Shown here: one piece after another, positions 8,200 through 18,480 of the stretch | Layout: every line of letters starts with the position of its first letter | How positions within the stretch are numbered: position 1 is the stretch's first letter | From: Mesostigma viride | Lineage: Eukaryota > Streptophyta > Mesostigmatophyceae > Mesostigmatales > Mesostigmataceae | Length of the DNA stretch: 25,916 nt | Assembly (NCBI GenBank): GCA_009746045.1 | Contig: RPFO01000819.1 | Span: forward strand, 517,501-543,416 | Direction: 5' to 3' | Position numbers and translations under genes: made by a program | Notes under the pieces: generated by a model | The model's database searches: none | The model's input: the letters and a program-made list of their open reading frames with translations, nothing else | Told to the model about the DNA's origin: nothing

Positions 8200-10500
8200 A
8201 GACTGAAGCCGTCGGACAGCTGTTAGCCAACCTACCGGGGGAGTAGGGTCCTGCCTACTTGGGTTTTGGGGATTGCCTCCCTGTTTTTGAGAAGGCTCCA
8301 AGATGGGGCAGCGTTGTCAGCAGAGGGAGCATCTCTGTGATGAGGGATGCCATCATCATGATGCGCCGATGCACTACCAAATGCTCCTTCCCTATATCTG
8401 CGGCATGAGGGATGAGGGACTTCTACTTGGCTCCAGCTGATGTTCAGCTTGCACTTTGTCATGGTTGAAGGTCTCTTTGCGCGTGCCATGGACTAGCCGA
8501 AAGTGCCACTGTGGCCACCGTTTTTTCAACCAGGTAGCGAGTACGCCCAACTTCGCTGCACAATTGCAACGTGGGACTCATTCCACACGGCCTAATGGCA
8601 GGCCTACTTGCTGTGTGCCACGCACACAATTGCAAACAACATGAGTGCTGTGTTGGCGTCTACAGTTTTCCTAATGTTACGACTGTTAATCCTTGTTAAT
8701 GAGATGAAACCTTCCTTAGTATTTACATGAGACCATTTGTTCAGTCCATTATTGCTTTGACCTGAGCTTCTCGAGTCATTATTTGCAAGTGCCCAGGTCA
8801 TAAACGCGTCCAGGAATAGTTGTCTAGCACACGTATACCGTAAATAACATGTAGGTAGCTCCAGAGCTAGGGCAGCAGTTACAATCCAATGTATGATTAG
8901 CGCGAAATTGGGGCATTGTGCATGATCTGGCTGGGCAGATCAGTCGAAGGTGCATGCATGTTGCCCATGCATATGCGCGACCCCCAACAGTCTGCAGAAA
9001 ACAAACTTTACCGGCCCACGTCCGAGATCGAGTCCGGTAGCTGCCTCTGCTAGTGCCATGAAAGCTTTGAGTGTGTAGGCAATATCTCCAACAGAGGCAT
9101 ACCTTTTTTTTTTTTTAATTAGAACGCGATATATCGCGTTGTAAGCTTTTTTTAGAACGCGTATAGCACCTAAGGAAAATTTTTTTTCATGGTCATGTAT
9201 ATACTTTCCTGAAAGCCCATAAATCAAAGGATTTTTTGAGCTACTCAGACCTACAAAATGCTAATTCATTAGAGAGATACACTGGTTTGAATACAGGGGG
9301 GTCTGACCATGACCGCGATTTCTTGACCCTAGGTCACAAGTCATGTGCTTATTCACAAACGGTTCATGAAAAAAATCTGGCTTCTTGCACGAGCTATGGG
9401 CAACATATGCAGGCTCTGTGAAACAAAACTCAGGCCCATTGGGCCACTGGAGCTATTTTTCATTAGCATCACAATTACAACGCAGTACAACGCAGTGGGA
9501 AAAATGAGAGCCCTTCACAACATGACGCAACGACATGAGCCCCATAAACGGGGCCATAGTGAGCTTGGAGGGTCAAAACGTTGAAAATAGGTGTTGTATA
9601 AGTTATACAGCATCAAACATGCATCAAACATCATGACTGGATGACCTAATATGACTGAATCAGGCAGCCATAGCCAAAGCATCATCCACTCTCACAACGT
9701 GTTGAGCACATGCCTCGTGGGAACGGAGGTGCTGGGTTTTCATTCCATAACGCGTGCAATACTGAAAGAAAGAGGCACGTGTAATGCAAGGCTTGGATAG
9801 GTTGAGTGATCCATGAGCTTACATGCAGGCAAAGATGACGCTGGAATGCATGCTAGCAAATGGTGGCAAGATGCTAACAACACATGATTATACACCATGA
9901 TTATGGGCACCTAGCTGGTCTTCTTGCACAATCAACGCAGTATAAACCATCAACATCCAATCCTCACGATATATGCACGGCTTGACGACGTATACAGCAC
10001 CTAAATACTGCACAACTGCAACCTGCTATGGCTGACATGCAAGCAACGTCGAGTAGGATGGCGGTCTTAGAGAGGCTGGGCAGAGGTCGGTAGAAATAAG
10101 TGGAAAACTGGCAGAAACTAGGTAGAAACACGATATACTTACGCCTGCAAGCACTATTGAGCCGGTGGCAGAGGCCATTTCCAGGAAAATACAGCATACC
10201 GTAGCAATAGCCACGGTCACGCCTTACGCTATTTGCAGGCACCATCATGCCCGGCGCTACCCAATAAAAGTCTGCACAATTCTCGGTTTAGCCGAGAGTC
10301 CGGACGTTCGGAATGAATAAACATGTGTTAAGAAGTCGAAACACCATGGAAATACCAAGCATGGTGCCGCAGCAGACCCGAGTCTTGACGTAATAATATG
10401 TATGCCGGTTTCCAGGGTTTCCGCATGAAAGTTGGGTGAGAAACTGGAAAAAACTACGTTTCCTTTGCCCCAGTACCTCAACAAACTCGTAGAAACCTAA
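8200..10500. other. Long stretch without a recognised gene
   Basis: Only short frames without motifs are seen. Notable points are a poly(T) run near 9,104-9,116, a perfect 18-bp palindrome at 9,123-9,140, and a minus-strand frame at 8,940-9,227 containing GDIAYTLKAFMALAEAATGL, which is protein-like but unassigned. A minus-strand GTAAGTAT near 10,131-10,145 is a good splice-donor match, with a short open stretch before it, but no matching acceptor or protein family could be supported. Confidence 0.35.
9123..9140. repeat. Perfect 18-bp palindrome
   Basis: AACGCGATATATCGCGTT reads the same on both strands. A related AGAACGCG recurs about 30 bp downstream after a T7 run. It could be a protein-binding site or the fold of a small element; nothing nearby decides. 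Confidence 0.6.
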
Positions 10501-10504
10501 TTAT

Positions 10505-11145
10505 CAACCTTTGAACGCATCATCATGGTCGTGCCACCCAACAGCCACTGAAATTCGCGCGAAAACTGGCGAGATCTGCCAGGGGGTCCTGCTTGACAGT
10601 GGCGGAGGAGGTGTTCCGGCCATAGGTCGCGAGCGTCGCTGCTGCTGCTTCAGGAGCGGGGGTCAGGTCAGTCGTCGTCCAGCGTCCAGGTACGTGCATG
10701 CATGAGGTTGTGCAACCTCTTGCGACGAGAAAGGAACCGCTGCTTGTCCTCGGGAGAGGGCCGGAAGGTGAGCAGGACTGCATGGTGGGGGAGCCGCCTT
10801 GTCCCGTGAGTGGGGAAGGCGGTGGCACCCACGCAGTTCTATACCTCACCTACCAGGCCCATGAGGGAAAGGAGCTCAGTGTTCCTTGAGCTCGTCGGCA
10901 AGGGTGGTTGATCACATCTCACCTGGCTTCTAGGGGAAGCGACGCAGCACCACCCGTCAGTCGCGGCGAGCGCGGTCGGTGGCCTCCCGTTGTTGTGCCT
11001 AGCTGGCGAAGGCCTTCAAGCTCCTGGAGTTTCGTAGCGATGGCGTCCGACGCCATCGCTATCCGGCGCCGGTGGTTGAGGTGGTCGCTGTCCGCAGCAG
11101 GTTCGCATAGGAGAGCGGCGGGAGGTCGCCGGCTCACATGAAGAT
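10505..11145 (-). pseudogene. LINE ORF1 C-terminal fragment (copy E)
   Basis: The minus strand carries a decayed ORF1 matching copy D. RFLSRRKRLHN and, near 10,680, WTLDDDLTP with a Gln-rich stretch correspond to SFLRRRKRLEN and FTVDDDLTPLAQQQ of D. Upstream IAMASDAIATKLQELEGLRQ corresponds to the coiled-coil part. Several stops and frameshifts interrupt it (for example the TGA near 10,920). Similarity fades near 10,505 on the 3' side and near 11,145 on the 5' side. Confidence 0.6.
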
Positions 11146-11226
11146 TATACCCCCCTCTAGTGACTATAGTATAGCTCCGTGGGGAGCACTACTATGTAAC
11201 ACATAGCCCTGAGAACGGTGCATCTA

Positions 11227-11276
11227 TTAATTAATTAATTAATTAATTAATAGACACGTGACTGCGTCATGTGAGC
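11227..11276. repeat. (TTAA)6 plus CACGTG hairpin repeat, copy 2
   Basis: Six TTAA units are followed by TAGA and CACGTGACTGCGTCATGTG (11,255-11,273), identical to copy 1 at 959-1,001 except for one base that mispairs the stem. Flanks beyond GTGAGC differ from copy 1. Like copy 1 it lies just outside the upstream end of a truncated minus-strand LINE piece. Confidence 0.7.
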
Positions 11277-11639
11277 AGAAGTCCTCAGTGGGAGGGGAGG
11301 CATGGGATGGAATGGATGATGTAAGCTATCTTGGTCCTAGTTACAGGGTTGTGGGCACCACGGCCCGAATCGCTGTCATATGAATGCCATGTACGCGGTC
11401 ACACGCGGAGCCCCCACAGACTTGGGGGTGGTGTCCTTCATCACTACTTGCCATCTATCCTTGCGCGCGTACCATTAATTAATTAGGAACAGAACTCCGT
11501 TGAGAGTATCTGTAGCACATAGCCCTTGAGAAGGGGCATACGGCCTATAATACATTCTAACTAAGCTACTTCCTGCAAGGGTGCATGGGAATGTAAACAA
11601 CACTTGCTCTAGGTGCGCTAGGGCACCCGCACCACCCAG

Positions 11640-11760
11640 AGTCTCGGGCAACTCCCAGCTAAGGGGAGCCCGTCATGGGTGGGGAAGATCATCATAGCTA
11701 TACAAAAGCTAGAGCGTGGCATCTCAGCAGAGAGCAGCTCTCTGCATGGGCACAGCTTAA
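11640..11760. repeat. Dispersed repeat with hairpin, copy 1
   Basis: GGCATCTCAGCAGAGAG, a 3-nt loop (CAG) and CTCTCTGCATGGGCA form a 7-bp stem. The same sequence with loop TAA is at about 16,090-16,128. Similarity extends more weakly upstream (GGGTGG-GAAGAT...GCTA). The family is unknown. Confidence 0.6.
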
Positions 11761-11870
11761 CTACATAAAGCTAGGCATCATCAGTCTGGGGTGTGGCACA
11801 TCATAGGCACGCATGTACATTGCTAAATCAAGTAACGTGCGTGTTTGCAACTTGCCCGTTGAAACTCTAC

Positions 11871-12047
11871 GGCGGAGCCAATTTTCGGAAGACCCTCACC
11901 CTTATGCTTGCAAATTCGGGACAAATTTGGTGGATGGATGGATTGACGGATTTTCATCCCCTATTCCTATGTTTTCTCACGTGTACGGCCTTATAAGCTT
12001 CGCCAATTCTGGCGAACCTAACAGTTCTTCCGAAAATTGGCTCCGCC
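11871..12047. mobile_element. 177-bp element with 22-bp perfect terminal inverted repeats
   Basis: The left end starts GGCGGAGCCAATTTTCGG (11,871-11,892). The right end (12,026-12,047) is its exact reverse complement over 22 bases. Internally TTCGCCAATTCTGGCGAA (11,999-12,016) is a 7-bp stem with a 4-nt loop. No coding capacity and no clear target duplication are visible. The right inverted repeat is the first part of the adjacent tandem duplication. Confidence 0.65.
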
Positions 12048-12275
12048 TGATAATACTCGTGCATCAGCTGGTATAGAGCCTGTAGGAGGCTTACATGTAC
12101 ATGGCCACGGTCTAACTATTCTACACTACTACTGCTGTGTTCCCCTAAGGCTCTTCCGAAAATTGGCTCCGCCTGATAATACTCGTGCATCAGCTGGTAT
12201 AGAGCCTGTAGGATCGAGGCTTACATGTACATGGCCACGGTCTAACTATTCTACACTACTACTGCTGTTTTCCCC
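12026..12275. repeat. 126-bp tandem duplication
   Basis: Two nearly identical copies (12,026-12,151 and 12,152-about 12,275) both begin TCTTCCGAAAATTGGCTCC and end in the CTACTACTGCTG region. The second copy has a 4-base ATCG insertion after CCTGTAGG. Near-identity indicates a recent event. The second copy runs to the end of the copy D ORF1 frame. Confidence 0.9.
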
Positions 12276-13870
12276 CGCCTAAGCTCGGGGGCGGCTGGGG
12301 TCGCCGGGGCCGCGGTGGTCGAGGGGGTCGCGTGCCAAGGCTTGTGGCCGACGTAGATGACCGCCCCCTTCCAGTACACCGGCTGGCCCGCCTTGGTTTG
12401 ACGGAGCTGCAGGTAGTTCGGCCATAGCTCCCGTCGCCGTTGTTGCTGCGCCAGCGGGGTCAAGTCGTCGTCCACAGTGAAGGGAGTGTTCTCGAGCCGC
12501 TTGCGGCGTCTGAGAAACGAAATCTCGTCCGCTGGGCTCTTAAAGATGAGAAGAAGCGGGGGCGCCCCTGCCTTACATACCCCGCGCGCGGCGGGGAAGG
12601 CGGTGGGCGGTCAGCTTAATCTCACCAAGAAGGCCCATGCGATCAAGGATTTTGCTCTCAAACGCACGTGCAAGCTTCTCGGAATTCTCACCTTCCTCCA
12701 TGGCGAAGTTCTTGAGTATGCGACTGCGCTTGGCGAGCTCGGCCTCCTCGCGGAGGTCGAGCTGCTGCTGCTGGAGCTGTGCTGCAACGGCGGAGGTGGT
12801 GGTGGCGGTATGCTGCTTAAGCATGTCCGCCCAGGTCGTGATGGGAGGAGCATCGCCGGCCAGGCCAGCAGTGGCTGGCTTGGCGGCAATGTCCTTCACC
12901 GCCTAGCTGGGCGGTGAGGCCTGCGGCCGTTCTGCAGGACCTCGATAGCGATGGCATTGTCCGCCGCTGGTTGATGTCGCGGAGCTGGGCGGTGATGGCG
13001 TCGGAGGTGGGGCCGTGGGGACCGTGGTGGCGGTGGAGGAGGCGAGGAGGGTGGAGGTGGCGGCGGAGATGGTGGAGAGGAGCTAGGGGAAGCTAGCTCG
13101 GCAGCCAGCGTGCTGCCCATGGCCGCCACATCTGCAGCGATGGGGGCCACGTGCTGCTCGAGGGCCTCCTTGAGGAGTGAGCGGATGGAGGATTCGGTTA
13201 AGGTGGTGGTGAGGGGCTTGGGGGGCCAAAGCTCCTCGATGGAGCGTCCACTGAAGGAGGGAAAAGAGAGCTCGAATTGCTGGAGGTGGGGGCGGCGGAG
13301 GCTGGGGATTCAAGGGGTCGAAAGTGAAGGCGCGCCTCTGGCGAGGATCAAAGAGGCGACCTTTGATGAAGAGCTGCTTGCACTGTCAGTTCAAGAAGCG
13401 AGGCGTGCGATCCAAAAAACACGCAGGCCACTGAGGATGAGTTCCTCGGTAAACTTGTCAAAGAAGTCGGGCTGGCGGGCTAGCTTCGTCTACAAATTCG
13501 AGCTCGACCCAGCTCGGCTCGGCACTGACTGCGCTTGGGTTCAGGCGACGCTGCTGGCGAGGCGGGCTCGGGGGGCTGGGCGACCACTAGAGCTTGGCTA
13601 GTGGCGCCGCTGCCTTCTGGGCCGGTGGGCGAAGCTGCAGCCGGAGCTGCAGACGTATTTTCATTGCCGATCGAGCGCAGCCGCCAGGCTGCGTTGCGTC
13701 GAAGAGCGTTTGCTCGTCATATATTGCGTAATAGCTTCGGAAAATTATATCAGCATGTACGTGCGTCGTAGAAAGACGCGTCGATTGTGATATTCACGGC
13801 TAAATTCGGTGCTCAAACGTGAAAGTTATGAGCTCCGCCGTCAGCCATGGCTATCTCGCGGCTCGTCAGC
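12251..13870 (-). pseudogene. LINE 5' UTR and nearly complete ORF1 (copy D)
   Basis: On the minus strand, 13,870-13,630 matches the presumed 5' UTR of copy B. ORF1 then runs in several frames. First comes an Ala/Pro-rich N-terminus, then SIRSLLKEALEQHVAPIAAD. A long Pro/Ser low-complexity stretch follows. A coiled-coil and RNA-binding-like part follows, with ITTWADMLKQH, EAELAKRSRILKNFAMEEG and ILDRMGLLGEIKLTAHRLP. Last come FLRRRKRLENTPFTVDDDLT, RELWPNYLQLR and a stop near 12,251. The DDDLTP...R...LWP-type ending resembles ORF1 of L1/Zepp-like LINEs of plants and algae, from memory and not searched. At least three frame changes and an internal stop after RRARGM make it non-functional. Confidence 0.65.
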
Positions 13871-13989
13871 GCGTGGCTCGTCTTGCGTACCATCTGCCTC
13901 CATATTCAATAGACAAACCCTGAGGGGGCTGCCCGGGTGTGAGCTCGTCACGTCTAGTGTAGCACATGTCCATGCCTAGTCTATCACGA

Positions 13990-15900
13990 AAAGTCCACGG
14001 GTGGCGGCCCTGCCGCGCGCGGCCTGGGGCACGCCAGGTGAGGACATATCGCCCAGGCTGGGCGGGCTTGGAGTGCCAGCTAGTCTATCTGATGTATCTA
14101 CCTGATCTGTGCGCCGCGCACCTGGCGGCCAGGTGCCCGGCTAAGCCCAGGCGCCTGTGCCTAAGAATGTGGGAAACATAGGGCAAATCAGCGTACAAAT
14201 CAGGACTCATTACTAATGTAGAAACCAAAGGCCTTGCGCAGCATCGATCTTGGCCGGTGACGCCACCGTCGAGTCGTTGGTCCAGCTCCTGCCGGCGTCA
14301 GCTAGTGTCCAGGTCTCGGCGCCGTAGGTCAGGATCGTCAGAATCGGACGACCTTGAAGAGGTCACGCTTGACGATCCGGGGTAGGGCGGGGTTGCTCCA
14401 CCAGCGGCGGTGGTCATGGAGTTGCGCCCACGCCATGCATGCCGATCCGTGTCGTCAGGTCGTCCTCGCAGTCGGGAAGCCAACTGCCGAGCAGCTTGAA
14501 GCGGCCTGAAGTAGGGTAGTTCACCTCGGTGTCGTCTAAGAGGCGGAGTGTGGGTGGGGGCCCTGCCATGCCGAGGGCCCGCAGGGCCTACGTTTTGGGG
14601 CTGATTTCTAGACCAACCGCCCGAGCCTCGAGCGCCAGGCAGTCCAGCTTAAGTTGGGCAGACTCCGGCTTCTCGATGAGCGTGATCGGTCGTCGGCATA
14701 AATAAGGTCAGCTAGTAAGTTCTGCTTGTTAGTCGGCCCCCCTTCTCCAAGCTCGTTCGTGATCGCTAGGCCAGGGGCACGGCCTGCAATGCTAGCAAAG
14801 CGAGCACGTGTCTGGCGCATAACATAATCCATTACAAGATGCACTACAATAATATACAGGTACGGCGGCAGGACGCAACCCTGCCAGACGCCGGTCTGCA
14901 GTGGACATGGCGGGGTAAAGCCGTGTTGAGTGCGCACCGGAGTGGTCGACTTCTCATACAGCGTGCGGATGACGGTATAATTAGGGGAGTGGGGACGCGA
15001 GCGCGATCGGCAAGGATAGCCCATAGAGCGTCCCAGAGGGCAGAATCAAAAGCCTTGATGAAGTCGACGAAGATCAGGATGGCGGGAAACTCACCAGGTT
15101 GCAGGAGAGCGATTTCCTCGAAGAGGCGACGCGCGACGAAGATGGCCATGACGGTGTTGCGCCCAGGACGAAAGCCCATTTGACTTTCCCCTAGGTGACG
15201 GTCGAGAGCAGAGCGAAGGCGGTTGAGGATCATGCAGGAACAATTTGAGTGTGGCGCTCTGGATGCAGACTCCTCGGTAGTTGGCGGGGTCGTCAGGGGA
15301 ACCTTTGTTTTTGTACAGCATAAGACGGTAGTTGTGCTGCCACTCAGGAAGCGGCGGCGCGGCGGCAAGCAGGATCCGGTTGCAGACGTCAAGCGGGAAT
15401 CCCGTGAGCGCCGTCAGCTTAATCACCCGGGGGCGGGGAGCTGGTCAGGGCCAACGGCGGCGTAGAAGCGGAGTTGCTTGGCGGCGGTGCTCAGCTCGAG
15501 CTCGGTGAACGACGGTAGCTCGTTTGGGTCGGCCAGGGGTTCCGTCAGGGCCAGGTACGTGTAGTCCTGCTCAGCGGCGGGCGGCGTGGGCGGCGCAGGG
15601 ACGCCCGCAGGCGCCAGGCGCGCAGCCGCCAGAGGGCCAAGCGGCGGAGGCGGCGGGGGGGCGCCGAGCAGCCGGGACTGGGAGGAATTCCACTGGTCAA
15701 GCTGCTGCTACGGTGAGCCAGAGAGCGTCCGCGGCGCCGGCTGGCCATTGGGCGTGACGCAGGCGGGTCCAGGCGTACTTGCCGTGCTGGTCCTGGAGGT
15801 GGGCGAAGTACTCGCGGACATGGAGGTCCTCCTGCTCCTTGGTCGCCTGCCGGATGGCCGAGTGGTAATCGGGGCATCTATGGGTTTTTATTACAGTCTG
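13990..15900 (-). pseudogene. LINE ORF2 reverse transcriptase region (copy C), frameshifted
   Basis: From the 5' side on the minus strand: a linker (HSAIRQATKEQEDLHVREYF), then ELSTAAKQLRFYAAVGPDQL, then LPEWQHNYRLMLYKNKGSPD DPANYRGVC (RT motif region 0-1). Next are MGFRPGRNTVMAIFVARRLF and AILIFVDFIKAFDSALWDAL (motif A region), GVWQGCVLPPYLYI (motif B) and the catalytic LLADLIYADD (motif C). After 14,608 come NYPTSGRFKLLGSWLPD, TRIGM and ILTYGAETWTLAD, matching copy A. Frames change at least four times. No endonuclease domain is visible upstream of 15,900, so the copy is 5'-truncated or replaced there. The downstream end (14,190-13,990) keeps weak nucleotide similarity to the 3' end of copy A. 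Confidence 0.85.
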
Positions 15901-15939
15901 GGCTACAACCTGCAGGTGGAGGATGTAAACTGTCACCTG

Positions 15940-16130
15940 GTCTGGGCCGGTGCACAATGTGCACCTGCACCACCATGATGGCGGATCATGCATCCCGATC
16001 ATGCTCGCACGGGGCGGCTTGGGGAGATGGCCTAGAAGGCCTGCATGACATATGGGGTGGAAGATATATATGGCTAGGCTATAGCTGGTGCATGGCATCT
16101 CAGCAGAGAGTAACTCTCTGCATGGGCAAA
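15940..16130. repeat. Dispersed repeat with hairpin, copy 2
   Basis: Matches 11,640-11,760. GGCATCTCAGCAGAGAG-TAA-CTCTCTGCATGGGCA lies at about 16,090-16,128, with weaker similarity on the low-coordinate side (GTGCACCTGCACCACC versus GGCACCCGCACCACCC at about 11,625). Confidence 0.6.
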
Positions 16131-16827
16131 GCATGACTCAAAATTGCTACAGCTATTGCAAAGGCTGGTGTGGGTAGTGACTATATGGTTGGGGCATTAT
16201 GCAGACGATATTTGTAGCTTTCGTGTAATTATTTTTTCTAATGAGATTGTGTAGTACTTCGTGGCATGCCCATGCGCATGACACGCAGGTACTTGCTTAC
16301 TTACTCACCCCCACCCATCAGCAATGGACGGAATACCTGTAACATGATATCTATCCCAACAGAGTCATGTCAGTATAATTTAGTTTTTAATCATCGGCTA
16401 GTAGCTAGCTAGCTTGAACTAACAACCAGAGAATGGGACATCCCATGCAGACCCACTTCAAACATCTGGGTGCCTGAATTCACACCGCCACACATGCAAG
16501 TTCAAAGTAACACTGCCCCCCCCGCCAGCTGCGACTTGTCTAGTGCAAATCCTGCACTAGATATTTCACTAGGTATTACACACTCCGGCGCCCGATCACG
16601 TCTTGGCTCAAACACATTAAGTGAGAAAACTATTCCTGGATGTGCAGAAGCCGGCACATGTGCCAGGGGCAACAACTTACAGAAACAATCAGCAATTGCT
16701 GTCTCGTTCCATGATGAAGACAACCATGGGCTACCATGCCTTGAGTGAGACAACCGGTGTGCTCAACCACTGCTACCAACCGGTCTGATCAACCAGCATG
16801 ACCAACCCGAGTGATCAACCACCGAGA
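16131..16827. other. Intergenic stretch / 3' flank of the ATG14-like gene
   Basis: No gene is recognised. A 92-codon plus-strand frame at 16,470-16,748 has no motif. Short degenerate GTTGATCA/CCGGTTGGT repeats (minus strand) lie at about 16,750-16,830 directly after the ATG14-like stop codon, in the presumed 3' UTR. A minus-strand TGTAA at 16,677-16,681 lies about 150 nt past that stop and could be a polyadenylation signal, although a pentamer is expected by chance. Confidence 0.35.
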
Positions 16828-18480
16828 TCAATGGGCATCCACGAACATGGCACGGATCCAATGGTCCACGTCCTCAGGCTGTGACGGTGGCGGTGGCGGC
16901 GGCGCCTCGATCAGGCTCCACCCGTTAGCATCCGCGTCGTCCGAGTCATAGCCTGGGTCTTGTGGCTCTCGCATCGCCATCGCCCGGCTGAGCTCGGTGG
17001 CTGGGCTCGGTGTACTGGCGTCCGGCAAGGGCCGAGGGGTGGCCCCCAACGCATGGGCGGCAGATATGTACACGCTGAGTCCATGACGAACAAGCAGAAC
17101 CGCACATACGAGCCAGGCAGACAAGGGGGATGAGAGCAGCGTGGTACGCAAGAAAACAGCAACGCATCGACAGATCCCTGGCATTCATATTGACAAGGAA
17201 GCATGTCACACAAGGAGTCCAAGGGGGCCAACCACAAGGACAAGCAGCCAATAGGATGGCCCATTTGCGATTACCGGCTGCTTCCGCATAGGTACAACAT
17301 CAAGGTAGAGAGTCCACGCGATCATGAAGGTCAACTATCCTGGCTCTATACTGCCATGAACACAGCCATGACAGACATGTACGGTCATGGACGTATGTAT
17401 ACAGTGACATAAATATACAGTCCTACGGTCCAGCCGGGCTTTACGGCGTGTTTTCCATGGCAGCACTGGCAGCACCAGCCGGCCACACCCTCCCTGTCTG
17501 CGGCCAGGCGACCCCCAGACCCCTACCTGTCTTGTCCCGGGTAGATGGACCCAGACAGTGTCCCCGCCGCGAGGGCGGCGTTGACAGCTTTAAGGAAGTC
17601 GTCCCCCGCGTTGGTGCCAGGTGGCGCATCGGCAGAACGCACCACCCCGCATCCGTCACCGTACGCCGGCTGCTGCAGCAACAGGGCGACGAGCACCATG
17701 GGCTGGCGCTGGGGGAGCGATGCTTGCAGCCGTGCCCATGCACCGCCTGTCCATGCGAAGGTGATGGGGGAGGCAGTAGCGTGAACATTTACTTGTTGTC
17801 ATCACGGCAGCATGGCCCAAAGTTCCACATGCCATCTTTAAACGAAGCCAGGATCACAAGTCCTCTTAGAAGACAGACACGGGACAAGGATCGGTGAGTC
17901 TCCTCCCGACGCAGTCTTCACACCCATTCCCCATGACCGCGACTCAAGGCCCCCATCTCCCCGCCATCACCCCAAACACCTGCCAACGCCTCTCCCACAC
18001 CAACCACTGGAAGAACTTCCTGCAAGAAAGGGCTCATACCCGGACCCCCCTTGCTCCTTCTACCCCTCGTCACAACCCATAAAAGAAACCCATCAAATCG
18101 CTGCGATGCCACAACAAGCATCACCACCGCCAGCACCGCGTATGCCCTCACCTGTGGCCCCGTCCAGCTCCCCCCCCGCCTCCTCCGCCGCCTCTAGCCG
18201 CCGGAACCCAGCCACCGCAAGGCACGCGGCGCTCCTCTGCAGCATCTGCGCACCACGCTGCAGCCGCAGGACGACGCAGCTGCCCGCACCTCCCACACCC
18301 GTGCAGGCGAGCCCGTCCCCGGGTCCAAGGCACCCAGCGCCGCAGGTGGCCAGGGATGCCCAGGCGGATCCGCTGGCGGAGGAGGTGGGGGGGCGGCTCG
18401 CGGCAGCGGCGGTGGGAGTGGTGCCGCTGCTCCCCCCTCCACTGCCAGAGGGGGCCTCCACGAACAGATTGATCGCGGCG
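16828..18480 (-). other. ATG14-like exons 8-10: C-terminal part
   Basis: Exon 8 (18,480-18,152) starts SAAINLFVEAPSGSGGG, has an Ala/Ser/Gly-rich middle and ends with the helix RLQRGAQMLQRSAACLAVAG. Exon 9 (17,746-17,527) gives ARLQASLPQRQPMVLVALLL and GDDFLKAVNAALAAGTLSG. Exon 10 (17,074-16,828) gives a Pro/Ser linker, an acidic DPGYDSDDADANGW and the C-terminal motif ending in FVDAH and TGA. Phases at 18,152/17,746 and 17,527/17,074 match exactly. If the donor at 17,526 is not used, the frame ends at a TAG two bases later, so intron retention would remove the last 82 residues. Confidence 0.72.

Larger units (their letters stand above)
11146..11870. other. Repeat-rich spacer between LINE pieces
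   Basis: No gene is seen. It contains the second TTAA/CACGTG block (11,227-11,276) and an imperfect direct repeat of CACATAGCCC(T)TGAGAA at about 11,200-11,225 and 11,516-11,545. A dispersed hairpin repeat lies at 11,640-11,760. Confidence 0.5.

Noticed and set aside
10130-10248. Possible minus-strand exon ending at GTAAGTAT
   Set aside because: No acceptor with consistent frame and no recognisable protein, so the donor match alone is not enough.
11718-11756. Helitron 3' end (hairpin followed by CTRR)
   Set aside because: The bases after the hairpin are not CTRR in either copy or on either strand, and no 5' TC end was found.
12037-12282. 81-codon plus-strand frame with an internal repeat
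   Set aside because: It spans the 126-bp tandem duplication and has no other support.
16470-16748. 92-codon plus-strand frame
   Set aside because: No motif, no splice context, and the opposite strand is equally open.
17448-17897. 149-codon plus-strand frame and a 79-codon frame starting at 17,545
   Set aside because: They overlap ATG14-like exon 9 in antisense, and the minus-strand reading has matching splice phases on both sides.
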